NCBI GenBank assembly: GCA_023461135.1
Contig: JAEWNX010000088.1
Span: 1-6,373, forward strand
Reading direction: 5' to 3'
Source: Pseudomonadota bacterium
GTDB lineage: Bacteria; Pseudomonadota; Alphaproteobacteria; Caulobacterales; Aquidulcibacteraceae
Length of the DNA: 6,373 bases
Below the pieces are notes generated by a model. That model made no database searches, was not told the origin of the DNA, and saw only the letters and a list, made by a program, of their open reading frames with translations. A program made the position numbers and the translations under genes. This document shows, piece by piece, positions 5,156 to 6,373 of this stretch. Within the stretch, counting starts at the first letter, position 1. The number at the start of each line of letters is the position of its first letter.

Positions 5156-6373
5156 GTGCAATCTTTCATCAACCATGCAGCGATCGAACGCGCATCTGCG
5201 GAAGTCTTCGCTAGCACGCGCGCGCGCCTCTATCTATTGGGCGTCATCGCGGCTCTCACGGCTGCGGCCGCCGGATTGGCGCCAGCCGCGATCTGGTTGG
5301 GCGCAGCCCTGCTCATCGATGAAGCACGCGATGCGTTAGCTGCACGCCTTAAGTCCCTTGCAGCGACACGCGCGAAAGCGGTGAACCTGGCGCTCGATAT
5401 CGCGGGCGCCGCGAGCCTTGCCGCTGCGCCTGCGATCGCCTGGTACGCGGGCGGCGTTCTGAGCGCCGGACTGGCCGCGATCATGCTGTGCGTGCTGGCC
5501 GCTGACGCCGCCTTTTCCAGCCGTCATGGTCGTTTGCACGCCGTGGCGGCCTGCGCTCCCTATGCGGTGCTCGGAATGACCTTCCTGTTCGATGCGGGCG
5601 GGGCGTTTGTAGCGGTGGCCGCGTGTGCACTTGGCGTTGCGTACGTGTTCGTTCTTGCCGCGCATCACGCGCATGGGGCCGCGCATGCGCGGCTGCAGGA
5701 CGCCGAATGGGTGCGCCAGCTAAATATGAGCTTCGGCGACGCCCACTCGGCGGCTTGGGAAATCGATTTCACCCGGCAGCGATTGGTGGGGGCGCAGCGA
5801 CTGGGCGCCGTGCTTGGCCGCACTGTCACTTACGGTGACGTCGTGGAGGGCGGCTGCTTTGCCAGCGCCGAGGATCGTGCGCTGGTCAAAGCGGCGTTCA
5901 TGCCCGAGGCTGGCGCTGTGCGGCGCATCGCGCTGGAGCATGACGCCGTGCGCGCAGACGGCGCGCGCGTGCGTGTCCGCCATCAGGGCTTCGTCCGCAC
6001 GACGCCCGATGGCGCCCCCGTGCGTCTGACCTGCGTCACCCGGCACAGCGAGGCGGTCGCCGCGCCCGCGTCCATGCCGGCCGCCTTGTACAAGGAAGCA
6101 ACTGCGGCGCTCGGTGCGCAACGCGAAACGCTGAAGAAGCTGAGCAACGAACTCGCAACCACACTAGGCGCCGAAACCGAGACGCCCACGGCCGACCATT
6201 CTGCCGAATTGGCGCAGATGATGCGCTTGCTGGCCGAGCATGCCGCCGCCGTCGAAAGCGGCGTGGACGATCTGGCGCACGCGCGGCATGAAGCGGAAAG
6301 TGCGAACCTAGCCAAGTCGCAATTCTTGGCGAACATGAGCCACGAACTGCGCACGCCGCTCAACGCCATCATC
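5156..6373 (+). CDS. Membrane sensor histidine kinase, N-terminal part, cut by window edge
   Basis: 406 codons run open to the right edge. The N-terminal region is Ala-rich and hydrophobic, with probable membrane segments near 26-54, 79-119 (likely two) and 129-169 (likely two), joined by short loops and no large periplasmic domain. A cytoplasmic PAS-like fold follows (about 190-298; AAWEIDF at 199-205, RVRVRHQGFV at 271-280). A charged, probably coiled-coil linker spans about 310-385, and then the HisKA dimerisation helix begins: SQFLANMSHELRTPLNAII (388-406) with phosphoacceptor His396. The ATPase domain, and any receiver domain, lie outside. The start is GTG 5156: an in-frame TAG at 5138-5140 rules out anything further upstream, and GGGG at 5146-5149 is a suitably spaced ribosome site. 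The H-box resembles PleC/DivJ-like and many hybrid kinases; its signal and partner cannot be told from this part. Confidence 0.9.
   Translation, partial: MQSFINHAAIERASAEVFASTRARLYLLGVIAALTAAAAGLAPAAIWLGAALLIDEARDALAARLKSLAATRAKAVNLALDIAGAASLAAAPAIAWYAGGVLSAGLAAIMLCVLAADAAFSSRHGRLHAVAACAPYAVLGMTFLFDAGGAFVAVAACALGVAYVFVLAAHHAHGAAHARLQDAEWVRQLNMSFGDAHSAAWEIDFTRQRLVGAQRLGAVLGRTVTYGDVVEGGCFASAEDRALVKAAFMPEAGAVRRIALEHDAVRADGARVRVRHQGFVRTTPDGAPVRLTCVTRHSEAVAAPASMPAALYKEATAALGAQRETLKKLSNELATTLGAETETPTADHSAELAQMMRLLAEHAAAVESGVDDLAHARHEAESANLAKSQFLANMSHELRTPLNAII

Noticed and set aside
5720..6372. Minus-strand open frames over the kinase gene
   Set aside because: The + strand encodes a continuous PAS-like region and H-box in one open frame, so these are shadows.

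Overview
The window is GC-rich and densely coded. It most resembles the chromosome of an alphaproteobacterium, probably near Caulobacterales/Hyphomonadaceae. This is inferred from a class I (archaeal-type) lysyl-tRNA synthetase, which among bacteria is typical of Alphaproteobacteria and spirochaetes; from a LexA-like S24 regulator divergent from pyrD; and from the codon and base composition. There is no sign of a mobile element, CRISPR array, rRNA or tRNA.

Layout: (1) 1-444, minus strand, the N-terminal 148 codons of quinone-dependent dihydroorotate dehydrogenase (pyrD), cut by the left edge. (2) 445-542, a divergent promoter region whose best + strand promoter predicts a transcript starting exactly at the next ATG. 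(3) 543-1166, plus strand, a helix-turn-helix regulator fused to an S24 (LexA-type) self-cleaving domain. (4) 1197-1691, minus strand, a SixA-type histidine phosphatase, convergent with the regulator. (5) 1785-3404, plus strand, class I lysyl-tRNA synthetase, divergent from sixA. (6) 3405-3478, a short gap with a possible -10 element and a small inverted repeat. (7) 3479-4966, plus strand, a membrane-embedded family 2 glycosyltransferase. (8) 4967-5155, a 189-bp gap with a spaced direct repeat. (9) 5156-6373, plus strand, the N-terminal 406 codons of a membrane sensor histidine kinase, cut by the right edge just after its phosphoacceptor histidine.

The genes look like a row of mostly separate transcription units rather than one pathway: pyrimidine synthesis (pyrD), a stress- or effector-responsive repressor, a phosphohistidine phosphatase, translation (lysS), envelope polysaccharide synthesis (GT2) and signal transduction (kinase). 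The phosphatase and the kinase both act on phosphohistidine chemistry, but nothing here shows that they interact. I see no clear undescribed system. The points most worth a second look are the regulator with its intact cleavage machinery and probable leaderless mRNA beside pyrD, the unassigned glycosyltransferase, and the repeat upstream of the kinase.
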